From positions 1 to 15,141 of the forward strand of contig VAXX01000104.1 in assembly GCA_005885115.1 (NCBI GenBank): a stretch of DNA of 15,141 nt, read 5' to 3'. The notes under the pieces are model-generated. The model worked only from the letters and a program-made list of their open reading frames with translations. It was not told the DNA's origin and searched no databases. The DNA comes from Actinomycetota bacterium. Its GTDB lineage: Bacteria; Actinomycetota; Actinomycetes; Mycobacteriales; Micromonosporaceae. A program made the translations under genes and the position numbers. The number at the start of each line of letters is the position of its first letter. Positions within the stretch are counted from its first letter, which is position 1. Of this stretch, positions 7,228 to 14,537 are shown piece by piece.

Positions 7228-7255
7228 TGGTCGGCACCCTTGCTACCGACCTGAG
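7228..7255 (-). promoter_or_regulatory. FliA/WhiG-type promoter of flgN-like copy 2
   Basis: CTCA (7255-7252), 16 bases, then GCCGACCA (7235-7228) on the minus strand. The extended CTCAGGT is shared with the fliC and glycosyltransferase promoters. The predicted leader is about 37 bases. Confidence 0.78.
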
Positions 7256-7281
7256 GCATTCGGGGCGCCAACGTCGGCCCA

Positions 7282-7302
7282 ATGCAACTGATCAGCACCC
7301 GA
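7282..7302 (+). promoter_or_regulatory. Putative TcrA-type response regulator box upstream of fliA
   Basis: Two 7-base half sites in direct repeat: GCAACTG (7284-7290), spacer ATCA, GCACCCG (7295-7301). As I recall it, the TcrA box of Actinoplanes missouriensis is nnGCA(A/C)CCG-n4-GCA(A/C)CCGn over 21 bases. This site fits with one mismatch, a T for C in the first half. It lies 88 bases upstream of the fliA ATG and 27 bases beyond the -35 of the divergent flgN-like gene. Only the repeat is seen; the regulator assignment is inference. Confidence 0.5.
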
Positions 7303-7345
7303 GCGTGACCTGTTGTGAACCTCGCAACACGGACCGTTTCCATTG

Positions 7346-7360
7346 CGCCCGATACGGGCG
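7346..7360 (+). repeat. Short inverted repeat in the fliA leader
   Basis: CGCCCG-ATA-CGGGCG is a perfect 6+3+6 palindrome ending 29 bases before the fliA ATG. It could be an operator or a leader hairpin. With the high GC content, chance cannot be excluded. Confidence 0.35.
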
Positions 7361-7389
7361 GGGATCGGACGAGTCACGAAGGGGAACCC

Positions 7390-8250
7390 ATGACCCACGC
7401 CGCTACCGCGACCATGGACCGCGCGCTGGAGGAGCAGATCCGGGAGCACATCCCGCTGGTCGGCCACCTGGTACGGGAGACGCTCGGTCGGGTACCGGGG
7501 CACGTGAGCCGGGACGACCTGACCTCGGCGGGTCTGGTGGCGCTGGTGACGGCGGCCAAGGCGTACGACGCGTCGCACGGCGTACCGTTCACCCGGTTTG
7601 TCGCTATCCGGATCAAGGGTGCCCTGGTGGACGCCCTCCGTGGCCTGGACTGGGCCACCCGCTCGGTGCGGCACCGGGCCCGGCAGGTCGAGAAGGTACG
7701 GCAGGAGCTGACCGCGGCCCTCGGTCGTACCCCCACCAACACCGAACTGGCCCAGTCGCTCGGGGTCGCGGTGGACGAGCTGGACGCGGTCGAGGACGAC
7801 GTACGCCGGGCGGTCGTGCTGAGCCTGCAGGGCTTCGCCACCGGTAGCGCCGAGGACATGGTCACCGAGCGCGACGCCGGCCCCGAGGACCTGCTGCTGC
7901 ACCGGGAGCGGATCGGGTACCTGCACAACGCCATCGAGGCGCTGCCCGAGCGGCTCAAGCTCGTGGTCACCCGGTACTTCCTGGAGGAGCGCCCGATGGC
8001 CGACGTGGCCGCCGAGCTCGGCGTCACCGAGTCCCGGGTCTCCCAACTGCGCTCGGAGGCGCTGTCGCTGCTCAAGGACGGCCTCAACGCGCACCTGAAC
8101 CCGGCCGCCGTCACCGCGCCGGGCCGGCCGGACGGCTGCGTCGCCCGGCGCCGGACCGCGTACTTCGCCGAGATCGGCAACCAGGGCACCCTCAAGAGCC
8201 GGCTCGCCATGACCACCGAACTGGGTATGCCGCTGCGGCAGACCGCCTGA
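7390..8250 (+). CDS. fliA: RNA polymerase sigma factor of the FliA/WhiG family
   Basis: The protein has 286 residues. Region 2 is at about 18-95, including RDDLTSAGLVALVTAAKAYD, FTRFVAIRIKGALVDALRGL and DWATRSVR (87-94), the FliA/WhiG hallmark around regions 2.3-2.4. Region 3 is about 96-150 (RTPTNTELAQSLGVAVDEL). Region 4 is about 178-232, with the helix-turn-helix MADVAAELGVTESRVSQLRS. FliA and WhiG direct flagellar or sporulation genes, and five matching promoters surround it. ATG at 7390 has a GAAGGGGA ribosome site; the frame is open back to 7315 but without support. About 50 residues follow region 4, more than in enteric FliA. It is transcribed alone, divergent from the flgN-like gene. 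No FlgM anti-sigma gene is seen here. WhiG-like paralogues exist in this group, so the name depends on the flagellar context. Confidence 0.9.
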   Translation: MTHAATATMDRALEEQIREHIPLVGHLVRETLGRVPGHVSRDDLTSAGLVALVTAAKAYDASHGVPFTRFVAIRIKGALVDALRGLDWATRSVRHRARQVEKVRQELTAALGRTPTNTELAQSLGVAVDELDAVEDDVRRAVVLSLQGFATGSAEDMVTERDAGPEDLLLHRERIGYLHNAIEALPERLKLVVTRYFLEERPMADVAAELGVTESRVSQLRSEALSLLKDGLNAHLNPAAVTAPGRPDGCVARRRTAYFAEIGNQGTLKSRLAMTTELGMPLRQTA

Positions 8251-8252
8251 GC

Positions 8253-8317
8253 AGCCGTGGGGGGCGACGTCAGGTCCCCACCCCGCCTCCCACGGCTCCC
8301 CGGGCGTACCAGCCCGG
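8253..8317 (+). terminator. Tandem hairpins after fliA
   Basis: AGCCGTGGG (8253-8261) pairs with CCCACGGCT (8289-8297) around a G/C-rich loop. It is followed directly by CCGGGC-GTACCA-GCCCGG (8300-8317). There is no T-run. They lie just after the fliA stop and before the flgB promoter, so termination is the likely role. Confidence 0.5.
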
Positions 8318-8328
8318 TCTGGAAAACC

Positions 8329-8356
8329 CTCAACTGACCCCTCCCCGGGCCGAACA
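8329..8356 (+). promoter_or_regulatory. FliA/WhiG-type promoter of the flgB operon
   Basis: CTCA (8329-8332), 16 bases, then GCCGAACA (8349-8356), the only plus-strand copy of the motif found. The leader to the flgB GTG is about 65 bases. It implies that the rod, ring and export genes are also under the FliA-type sigma. Confidence 0.8.
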
Positions 8357-8429
8357 TGCGGGTGAGCACGGAGCGCTCGAATTCCCCGCCACGGACCGGC
8401 GGACCCCCTGAACATCGAAGGGATCGTCC

Positions 8430-8777
8430 GTGTTCGACGACGTGACGTCGCAGACGCTGCAAGTCGCGCTCTCCGGCCTGGCCCTACGCCAGCGGGTGAC
8501 CGCCAACAATATCGCCAACCTGTCCACTCCCGGGTTTCACGCCGGCAAGGTGGGGTTCGAGAACTCCCTGCAGGCCGCGCTGTCCGACGGCGGCTCCCCC
8601 ACCGGCGTCGCGCCGACGGTCGGTCAGTCGCTCGAGCCGACCCAGCTCAACGGCAACAACGTCAACCTCGACGAGGAGACGCTGTCCAGCGTCGACACCG
8701 GGCTGCGGTACCAGCTGGCCCTGCGCGCCATGGACGGCAAGTTCAGCTTGATCAGCGACGTGGTGAAGGGCAACTGA
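8430..8777 (+). CDS. flgB: Flagellar proximal rod protein FlgB
   Basis: FlgB is a component of the proximal rod that joins the MS ring to the distal rod; it is exported by the flagellar type III system. The 115-residue product has the rod signature TANNIANLSTPGFHAGKVGF (about 28-47) and a C-terminal helical part with GLRYQLALRAMDGKFSLI, typical of FlgB length and layout. The start is GTG at 8430 with a GAAGGGA ribosome site; no upstream alternative fits the family N-terminus. It opens an operon in which nearly every gene abuts or overlaps the next. Confidence 0.93.
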   Translation: MFDDVTSQTLQVALSGLALRQRVTANNIANLSTPGFHAGKVGFENSLQAALSDGGSPTGVAPTVGQSLEPTQLNGNNVNLDEETLSSVDTGLRYQLALRAMDGKFSLISDVVKGN

Positions 8778-8779
8778 CG

Positions 8780-9178
8780 ATGTCCATCTTCGAGTCCATC
8801 GGGATCGCCGGCACCGGAGCCACCACGTACCGCAAGTGGCTGGACGCCGTCTCGGACAACCTCAGCAACATGAACGACGCGGTCTCCACCAGCCAGAGCG
8901 CGTTCCAGCAGCGGTACGTCATCGCCCAGCAGTCCGCCGACGGCAAGGGCGTACAGGTCGGCGGGATCGCGCTGGGCAGCAAGGAAGGCCGGATCGTGTA
9001 CGACCCGCAGAACCCGCTGGCCGACGCCAACGGCAACGTGCGGTACCCGGACATCGACCTCAGTGACCAGATGGGCCAGTTGATCATGGCTCAGCGCGGC
9101 TACCAGGCCAACCTCAGCGTGGTCGACCGCGCCAAGGACGCATACCAGGCAGCTCTCCAGTTGGGACGTAGCTCGTGA
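8780..9178 (+). CDS. flgC: Flagellar proximal rod protein FlgC
   Basis: FlgC is another proximal rod subunit. The 132-residue product has the N-terminal helix [20 protein letters not shown], the rod motif [20 protein letters not shown] (the canonical ANNLAN..T region, here SDNLSNMND) and the C-terminal helix with [20 protein letters not shown], where YQANLSV is a strong FlgC hallmark. ATG at 8780 comes two bases after the flgB stop and reuses GAAGGG in the end of flgB as ribosome site. The stop overlaps the fliE start by four bases. Confidence 0.95.
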   Translation: MSIFESIGIAGTGATTYRKWLDAVSDNLSNMNDAVSTSQSAFQQRYVIAQQSADGKGVQVGGIALGSKEGRIVYDPQNPLADANGNVRYPDIDLSDQMGQLIMAQRGYQANLSVVDRAKDAYQAALQLGRSS

Positions 9179-9480
9179 CGATTCCCCCCATCGGGCCGCT
9201 GAGCCCGGTCGGCGCACCGACCACCATCGCTCCGGCCGCCGGTACCGGCGCCAGCGGCGGCGGCGACTTCGCCAACGCCCTGTCCGGCGGTCTGGACAAG
9301 CTCCAGCAGCTCCAGAGCACCTCGGACAACCTCGCGGTCAAGGCGGCCACCGGCTCGCTGACCGACGCCCATGACTACATGATCGCCAGTACCCAGGCGT
9401 CGCTGGCGACCCAGCTCACCGTGGCCGTACGGAACAAGGCCGTGGATGCCTTCAACGAGATCATGAGGATGCAGGCCTGA
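9175..9480 (+). CDS. fliE: Flagellar hook-basal body protein FliE
   Basis: FliE is the adaptor between the MS ring (FliF) and the rod. The product has 101 residues, the usual size. The N-terminal 35 residues are low-complexity, rich in Pro, Ala and Gly. The conserved helical C-terminus carries [20 protein letters not shown] and [16 protein letters not shown], the FliE hallmark. The start is GTG at 9175 in a GTGA overlap with flgC, and the stop shares one base with the fliF ATG, so translation is coupled on both sides. The order flgB-flgC-fliE-fliF is conserved widely. Confidence 0.95.
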   Translation: MTIPPIGPLSPVGAPTTIAPAAGTGASGGGDFANALSGGLDKLQQLQSTSDNLAVKAATGSLTDAHDYMIASTQASLATQLTVAVRNKAVDAFNEIMRMQA

Positions 9481-11084
9481 TGCGGGAACGGGCACTGGGC
9501 GTACTGAAGCGGGTCACCGGCACGTTCGGGGCCTTCACCCCCGGCCAGAAGGCGGTGACCCTGTTCGGGATCGTCGCGCTGGTCGTCGGCGGGGTGCTGT
9601 TCGCCAACTGGGCCTCGACGCCGGCGTACGCGCCGCTGTTCTCCAACCTCTCCTCCACCGACGCCAGCGCGATCGTCGACAAGCTCACCTCCAGCGGTAC
9701 CCCGTACCAGCTCACCGACGGCGGCGCGACGATCATGGTGCCGCAGAGCCAGGTGTACGACCTGCGGCTGAAGATGAGCGGCCAGGGCCTGCCGGCGCAG
9801 AGCGACACCGGATACTCGCTGCTGGACAAGCAGGGCGTGACCACCTCGGACTTCATGCAGAACGTGGACTACCAGCGGGCCCTGGAGGGCGAGCTGGACA
9901 AGACCATCAAGTCGATCAACGGGGTACAGGCCGCCACGGTGCACCTGGCGCTGCCGCCCAAGGACGTGTTCGCCACCGACACCCAGAAGCCGACCGCCTC
10001 GGTACTGGTGACCACCTCGCTGGGCCGCACGCTGAGCCCCGACCAGGTGCAGTCGATCGTCCACCTGGTCGCCGCCTCGGTCGTGGGGCTTGACCCCAAC
10101 CAGGTCACCGTCGCCGACGCCGCCGGCAACGTGCTGTCCACCGGCAACGGCCAGACCGTCAGTACCGGCGGTTCCCAGCGCAACCAGCAGACCACCGAGT
10201 ACGAGCAGCGGATGAACGACGCGCTCCAGCAGATGCTGACCAGTCTCGTCGGTCCCGGCCACGCCGTCGTGAAGACCACCGCCGACCTGGACTACGACCA
10301 GACCGAGACCAAGACCCAGACGTACGTCGCGCCGAGCCCCTCCACCCCGCCGCTGTCCCAGAGCACCAACACCGAGAGCTACACCGGTACGGGCGGCGCC
10401 AACGGCGGCGTACTCGGGCCGGACAACATCCAGGTGCCGGTCGGGGCGGGCGGCGGCTCGTACAGCCACTCGACCAACACCCAGGACAACGCCGTCGGCA
10501 TGGTCACCCAGACCCGCAACTCGGCGCCGGGCAACGTACGGCGGATGTCCGTCGCCGTACTCCTGGACGCGACCGCGGCCAAGAACGTCGACCTCGCGCA
10601 GGTACAGAAGCTGGTGTCCTCGGCCGTGGCGCTGGACTCCACCCGCGGCGACACCATCGCGGTATCCGCGATGCCCTTCGACCAGTCCGCCGCGCAGCAG
10701 GCCAAGCAGACGCAGGCCAACGCGGACAAGGCGGCCGGCCAGGCGCAGCTGATGTCGATGGCCAAGACCGGCGGCATGGCGCTGGTGATCGCGCTGCTGG
10801 TCCTGGTCGCCTGGCGGGCCAGCAAGCGCTCCCGCAGGGCCAACCTGACCGAGGGCGAGAACGCCGCGCTGGACCGGATCCAGGCGGTCCTGGACAAGCG
10901 GCAGACGCCCGCGGTCGGCGACGGCAGCGGCGGTCCCGCCGCCCTGGAGTCCGCCGACGCCGGCCCCACCCCCGAGCAGTTGGCGGTGGAGGGTCGGCAA
11001 CGGGAGATCGCCGCCCTGGTCGAGCAGCAGCCGGACGAGGTCGCCCAACTGCTGCGCGGCTGGCTCGCCGAACGCCGCTCGTAG
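9480..11084 (+). CDS. fliF: Flagellar MS-ring protein FliF
   Basis: FliF forms the membrane and supramembrane ring that nucleates the motor. The 534-residue product has a first membrane helix at about 28-44 (LFGIVALVVGGVLFANW), the ring-building domains (APLFSNLSSTDASAIVDKLT; QNVDYQRALEGELDKTIKSI; AATVHLALP), a Ser/Thr/Gly-rich loop at about 280-340, a second membrane helix at about 430-447 (GMALVIALLVLVAWRASKRS) and a C-terminal cytoplasmic tail that binds FliG (ALVEQQPDEVAQLLRGWLAE, like the PEEVAQLLR.WL motif of other FliF proteins). ATG at 9480 overlaps the fliE stop by one base, with an AGGA site upstream. Length is near the family norm. Confidence 0.96.
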   Translation: MRERALGVLKRVTGTFGAFTPGQKAVTLFGIVALVVGGVLFANWASTPAYAPLFSNLSSTDASAIVDKLTSSGTPYQLTDGGATIMVPQSQVYDLRLKMSGQGLPAQSDTGYSLLDKQGVTTSDFMQNVDYQRALEGELDKTIKSINGVQAATVHLALPPKDVFATDTQKPTASVLVTTSLGRTLSPDQVQSIVHLVAASVVGLDPNQVTVADAAGNVLSTGNGQTVSTGGSQRNQQTTEYEQRMNDALQQMLTSLVGPGHAVVKTTADLDYDQTETKTQTYVAPSPSTPPLSQSTNTESYTGTGGANGGVLGPDNIQVPVGAGGGSYSHSTNTQDNAVGMVTQTRNSAPGNVRRMSVAVLLDATAAKNVDLAQVQKLVSSAVALDSTRGDTIAVSAMPFDQSAAQQAKQTQANADKAAGQAQLMSMAKTGGMALVIALLVLVAWRASKRSRRANLTEGENAALDRIQAVLDKRQTPAVGDGSGGPAALESADAGPTPEQLAVEGRQREIAALVEQQPDEVAQLLRGWLAERRS

Positions 11085-11106
11085 CCCCCATCCGACGATC
11101 CCGTTC

Positions 11107-11113
11107 AGGAGGT
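11107..11113 (+). promoter_or_regulatory. Strong ribosome binding site of fliG
   Basis: AGGAGGT lies eight bases before the fliG GTG in the 37-base gap after fliF. It is the best Shine-Dalgarno in this operon and marks the only non-coupled junction, where rotor protein can be made independently of FliF. Confidence 0.85.
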
Positions 11114-11121
11114 AGGACTTC

Positions 11122-12141
11122 GTGAGCCAGAAGGCGGCGGAGATGTCCGGGCTGCGCAAGGCGGCGGTGCTGCTGGTCAAGCTCGGCAAGGAGGACAGCG
11201 CCAAGCTGCTCTCCCACCTGCCCGAAGCCGAGGTCGAGGAGCTGTCCACCGAGATCGCCCGGCTGGGCCTGGTCGATCCCGAGGCCTCCGACGAGATCCT
11301 CACCGAGTTCCACGCGCTCACGAAGATCCACCAACGGGGCGGCCAGGGCGGCATGGACGTCGCCCGGGAGATGCTGATCGCCTCGCTCGGTGAGGAGCGG
11401 GCCCGGGAGATCATGGACCGGCTGTCCGCCATCGTCACCGACGTACCATTCAGCTTCCTCGGCCGCGCGGACCCGCGCCAGGTGGTGTCGTTCCTGCAGC
11501 ACGAGCACCCGCAGACGATCGCGCTGGTCCTCGCGCACGTCCCCGCGGGCCTGGCCTCCCAGGTGCTCTCCGCGCTCGGCCCGGAGGCCAGCGCCAACGT
11601 CGCGCACCGGATCGCGGTGATGGACCGTACCTCCCCGGACATCATCCGGCAGGTGGAGGACGCGCTGAAGCGCAAGTTCTCCACCGTGCTGCAGCCCAGC
11701 GAGATGTCGGTGGTCGGTGGGGTGCAGCCACTGGTCGACATCATCAACCGGGCCGACCGGGGCACCGAGCGGCTGATCCTGGAGGGGCTGGAGGCGCGCA
11801 ACCCGGAGATCGCCGAGGAGATCCGGCGCCGGCTGTTCATGTTCGAGGACATCGTGCACCTCGACGACCGGGCCATCCAGCTCGTACTGCGCCAGATCGA
11901 CACCAACGACCTGGCCACCGCGCTCAAGGGGGTCAGCGACACGGTCCGCGACAAGGTCACCGGCAACCTGTCCGAGCGGGCCCGGGAGAACCTGGCCGAG
12001 GAGATCGAACTGCTCGGTCCGGTACGGATCCGGATGGTCGAGGAGGCGCAGGCCAAGATCGTACAGGCGATCCGGACCCTGGAGGACTCCGGCCAGATCG
12101 AGATCCAGCGGGGCGGGGATGACGATGAGTTCGTCGCCTGA
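11122..12141 (+). CDS. fliG: Flagellar motor switch protein FliG
   Basis: FliG is the rotor protein that binds FliF and meets the MotA stator. The 339-residue product has the N-terminal domain (GLRKAAVLLVKLGKEDSAKL), the middle domain with the EHPQ motif at 128-131 (FLQHEHPQTIALVLAHVP), the armadillo linker with RRRLFMFEDIVHLDDRAIQL near 235-254, and the C-terminal torque helix NLSERARENLAEEIELLGPV. There the enteric Asp-Asp pair is Glu-Glu, so charge is conserved. The acidic tail DDDEFVA is typical. GTG at 11122 is fixed by AGGAGGT eight bases upstream. Its 3' end overlaps fliH by 23 bases. Confidence 0.97.
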   Translation: MSQKAAEMSGLRKAAVLLVKLGKEDSAKLLSHLPEAEVEELSTEIARLGLVDPEASDEILTEFHALTKIHQRGGQGGMDVAREMLIASLGEERAREIMDRLSAIVTDVPFSFLGRADPRQVVSFLQHEHPQTIALVLAHVPAGLASQVLSALGPEASANVAHRIAVMDRTSPDIIRQVEDALKRKFSTVLQPSEMSVVGGVQPLVDIINRADRGTERLILEGLEARNPEIAEEIRRRLFMFEDIVHLDDRAIQLVLRQIDTNDLATALKGVSDTVRDKVTGNLSERARENLAEEIELLGPVRIRMVEEAQAKIVQAIRTLEDSGQIEIQRGGDDDEFVA

Positions 12142-12793
12142 TCGTGGCGAGCCGGTCCTGCGCGGCAGCCGGGCGCAGTCGGTGACGGCCGCCCGGTGGC
12201 AGGTGGACCTCCGGCAGAGTACCGAGGTGCCCATCCCGGACGAGGTGATCGAGCGGGCCACCGAGAGCGCGCGGGCCGCCGGGTACGCCGAGGGCTGGGC
12301 GCAGGGACAGCGCGAGGCGCGCGCCGCCGCCGAGGTCGAGCGGGCCAAGGTGGCGGCGGCGCAACGGGAGTACGAGCAGGCCCGCGCCGCGCTCCTGGAA
12401 CGCGCCCTCGGCGCCGTCGCGGGCGCCGCCCAGGCGCTGGAGGGGCGTACCGTCCCGGTCGTCACGGAGCTGGCCGAGCAGGTACTCCACGGGGCCGTCG
12501 AGCTGGCCGAGGCGCTGCTGGGACGGGAGCTCACCGACTCGCCCGACCGCGGCCTGGACGCGCTGCGCCGGGTCATGGCCGTCGCGCCCGAGAGCGGTAC
12601 GGTGACCGTCCGGCTGCACCCGGACGACCTGGCCGCGCTCGGCGCCGAACACCCGTACCGGCACCGGGACATCACCCTGGTCCCCGACCCCACGCTGGTC
12701 CCGGGGGACGCCGTCGCCGAGCAGGGCACCACGACCGTGGACGCCCGGCTGTCCGAGGCGATCGGGCGGGTCCGCGCGGAGCTGACCCGGTGA
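12119..12793 (+). CDS. fliH: Flagellar export regulator FliH
   Basis: FliH binds and restrains the export ATPase FliI and links it to the export gate and the C ring. The 224-residue product has a variable N-terminus, a glycine-spaced helix AAGYAEGWAQGQREARAAAE (about 53-72), typical of FliH, a long Ala/Glu coiled coil to about residue 100, and a C-terminal V-ATPase E-subunit-like domain (VTVRLHPDDLAALG; GTTTVDARLSEAIGRVRAEL). The start is ATG at 12119, inside the end of fliG; a second ATG at 12125 is about equally plausible, as the ribosome site GGGGCGGGG serves both. The stop overlaps the fliI GTG by four bases. Confidence 0.9.
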   Translation: MTMSSSPDRGEPVLRGSRAQSVTAARWQVDLRQSTEVPIPDEVIERATESARAAGYAEGWAQGQREARAAAEVERAKVAAAQREYEQARAALLERALGAVAGAAQALEGRTVPVVTELAEQVLHGAVELAEALLGRELTDSPDRGLDALRRVMAVAPESGTVTVRLHPDDLAALGAEHPYRHRDITLVPDPTLVPGDAVAEQGTTTVDARLSEAIGRVRAELTR

Positions 12794-14094
12794 CCCGGCT
12801 GGACAGCCTGCTGGCCGCCGCCCGGCCCCGGGTCCTCGGGAAGGTGACCGCGGTCGTCGGGCTCAGCGTGACCGTCGCCGGCGTACCCGGTCGGGTCGGC
12901 GACCTGGTCATCATCGGTACCGGCCCGGACGCCGTGCCCGCCGAGGTGGTCGCGGTCAACGGCGAGCGGGTCAACTGCCTCCCACTGGGTTCGCTGTCCG
13001 GGATCGGCGCCGGGGCACCGGTCCTGGCCACCGGGGCGCCGCTGCGGATACCGGTCGGGCCGGCCCTGCGCGGCCGGGTACTGGACGGGCTGGGCCGGCC
13101 GATGGATGGCGGGCCGCCGTTGCTGGGCTGCACCGAGGTGAGTGTGGAGAACGAGCCGCCCAACGCGATGCGCCGGCCCCGGGTGACCCGGCCGCTGCCG
13201 CTGGGCGTACGGGCCCTGGACGCCCTCGTACCCTGCGGGCGCGGCCAGCGGCTGGGCATCTTCGCCGGCTCCGGGGTCGGGAAGTCCAGCCTGCTCTCGA
13301 TGATCACCCGGGGTACCGAGTCGGAGATCACGGTCCTGGGCCTGATCGGCGAGCGGGGCCGGGAGGTACGGGAGTTCCTGGAGAAGGATCTGGGGCCCGA
13401 GGGGCTGGCCCGGTCGGTGGTGGTCGTGGCCACCTCCGACCAGCCGCCGCTGGTCCGGCTCCGGGCCGCCTTCGTCGCCACCCGGATCGCCGAGTACTTC
13501 CGGGACGAGGGTGCCGACGCGCTGCTCCTGATGGACAGCGTGACCCGGGTGGCGATGGCGCAGCGGGAGGTGGGCCTGTCGGTCGGCGAGCCACCGGCCA
13601 CCCGCGGGTACCCGCCGTCGGTGTTCGCGCTGCTGGCCCGGCTGCTGGAGCGCGCGGGTACCGGCCCGACCGGCAGCATCACCGGCCTGTACACCGTGCT
13701 GGTCGAGGGCGACGACCACAACGAGCCGATCGCCGACACCGCCCGCTCGATCCTGGACGGCCACGTCGTGCTGGACCGGCGCCTAGCCAGTGCCGGACAT
13801 TTCCCCAGCATTGACGTCCTGGAGTCGATAAGCAGGGTGTCGGGCGCGGTCACCACGCCCGAACAACGCAAGGACGCGACCCTGCTCCGCCGGCTGATGG
13901 CCGCCCACCGGGAGGTCCGGGAGCTGGTGGAGATCGGCGCGTACGTGCCCGGGACCAACCCGGACGCGGACGCGGCACGGGCCCGGTGGCCCCAGATCAA
14001 CGAGTTTCTGCGTCAGGACATGGACGACCAGACGTCAGCAGAGGACGCGTGGACGGCACTACGCCGGCTGCTGGACGAAGGGAACACCAACTGA
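12790..14094 (+). CDS. fliI: Flagellum-specific export ATPase FliI
   Basis: FliI is the peripheral cytoplasmic ATPase that unloads substrates into the flagellar export gate. The 434-residue product has an N-terminal beta-barrel (about 1-90), the Walker A AGSGVGKS at 159-166, catalytic Glu187 in GERGRE, Walker B LLLMD at 244-248, and the F1-family signature PSIDVLESIS with SRVSGAVTTPEQRKDA. FliI-specific text includes GEPPATRGYPPSVFALLARL. The start is GTG at 12790, four bases into the end of fliH, and gives the expected N-terminus. The frame is open far upstream only because fliH and its neighbours are GC-rich. The stop shares one base with fliJ. Confidence 0.97.
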   Translation: MTRLDSLLAAARPRVLGKVTAVVGLSVTVAGVPGRVGDLVIIGTGPDAVPAEVVAVNGERVNCLPLGSLSGIGAGAPVLATGAPLRIPVGPALRGRVLDGLGRPMDGGPPLLGCTEVSVENEPPNAMRRPRVTRPLPLGVRALDALVPCGRGQRLGIFAGSGVGKSSLLSMITRGTESEITVLGLIGERGREVREFLEKDLGPEGLARSVVVVATSDQPPLVRLRAAFVATRIAEYFRDEGADALLLMDSVTRVAMAQREVGLSVGEPPATRGYPPSVFALLARLLERAGTGPTGSITGLYTVLVEGDDHNEPIADTARSILDGHVVLDRRLASAGHFPSIDVLESISRVSGAVTTPEQRKDATLLRRLMAAHREVRELVEIGAYVPGTNPDADAARARWPQINEFLRQDMDDQTSAEDAWTALRRLLDEGNTN

Positions 14095-14537
14095 TGAGCA
14101 AGCGGCGGTTCCGGTTGGGCAGCGTGCTGCGCGCCCGCCAGGCCCAGGAGGACGCGGCCCGCGGCCAGGTGCTGCACGCCCGGCGTGCGGCCGCCGACGC
14201 GGCCGACGCGGCGATCGCCCGGGGCGAGCGGCTCGCGGCCCACCAGACCCCCGGTGAGGACACCGCGCGGGCGGTCGTCGCCGCCCTCACCGCCCGCCAG
14301 GCGATGGCGGCCAGCCTGTCCGCCGCCCGGCAGCTGCACCTGCTCGCCGAGCAGCACGCGACCAGCCGGACCGAGGAGCTGACCGAGGCGGCCCGCCGGC
14401 GGCGCACCGTCGAGAAACTCGCCGAGCGGCACGCCGAGCAGCGCCGCCAGCGCGAGCAGCGCGCCGAGCAGAGCGACCTGGACGAGTTGGGTACGACCAT
14501 GACCCAGCGCTCCGCCATCCGGGACATGAACCAGTGA
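14094..14537 (+). CDS. fliJ: Flagellar export chaperone/stalk protein FliJ
   Basis: FliJ is the coiled-coil stalk at the centre of the FliI hexamer, coupling ATP hydrolysis to export. The 147-residue product starts SKRRFRLGSVLRARQAQEDA, the FliJ opening, and is almost all Ala/Arg/Glu heptads (VVAALTARQAMAASLSAARQ; AERHAEQRRQREQRAEQSDL). The C-terminus contains ELGTTMTQRSAIRD, similar to the conserved end of FliJ. ATG at 14094 forms a TGATG overlap with fliI. The stop overlaps the next gene by four bases. Confidence 0.92.
   Translation: MSKRRFRLGSVLRARQAQEDAARGQVLHARRAAADAADAAIARGERLAAHQTPGEDTARAVVAALTARQAMAASLSAARQLHLLAEQHATSRTEELTEAARRRRTVEKLAERHAEQRRQREQRAEQSDLDELGTTMTQRSAIRDMNQ

Noticed and set aside
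7303..7389. A housekeeping-type promoter for fliA
   Set aside because: I see no convincing -35/-10 pair. GATACG near 7351 lacks a spaced -35 match.
9375..12056. Minus-strand open frame of 893 codons opposite fliE-fliG
   Set aside because: Same shadow effect; Ser/Arg-rich then Gly/Val-rich low-complexity text, with no start signal or promoter.
10504..13764. Very long minus-strand open frame (1086 codons) opposite fliF-fliI
   Set aside because: It overlaps several unmistakable flagellar genes. Its composition (runs of Arg, Gly, Pro) is that of the complement of GC-rich coding DNA, and no family motif is visible.
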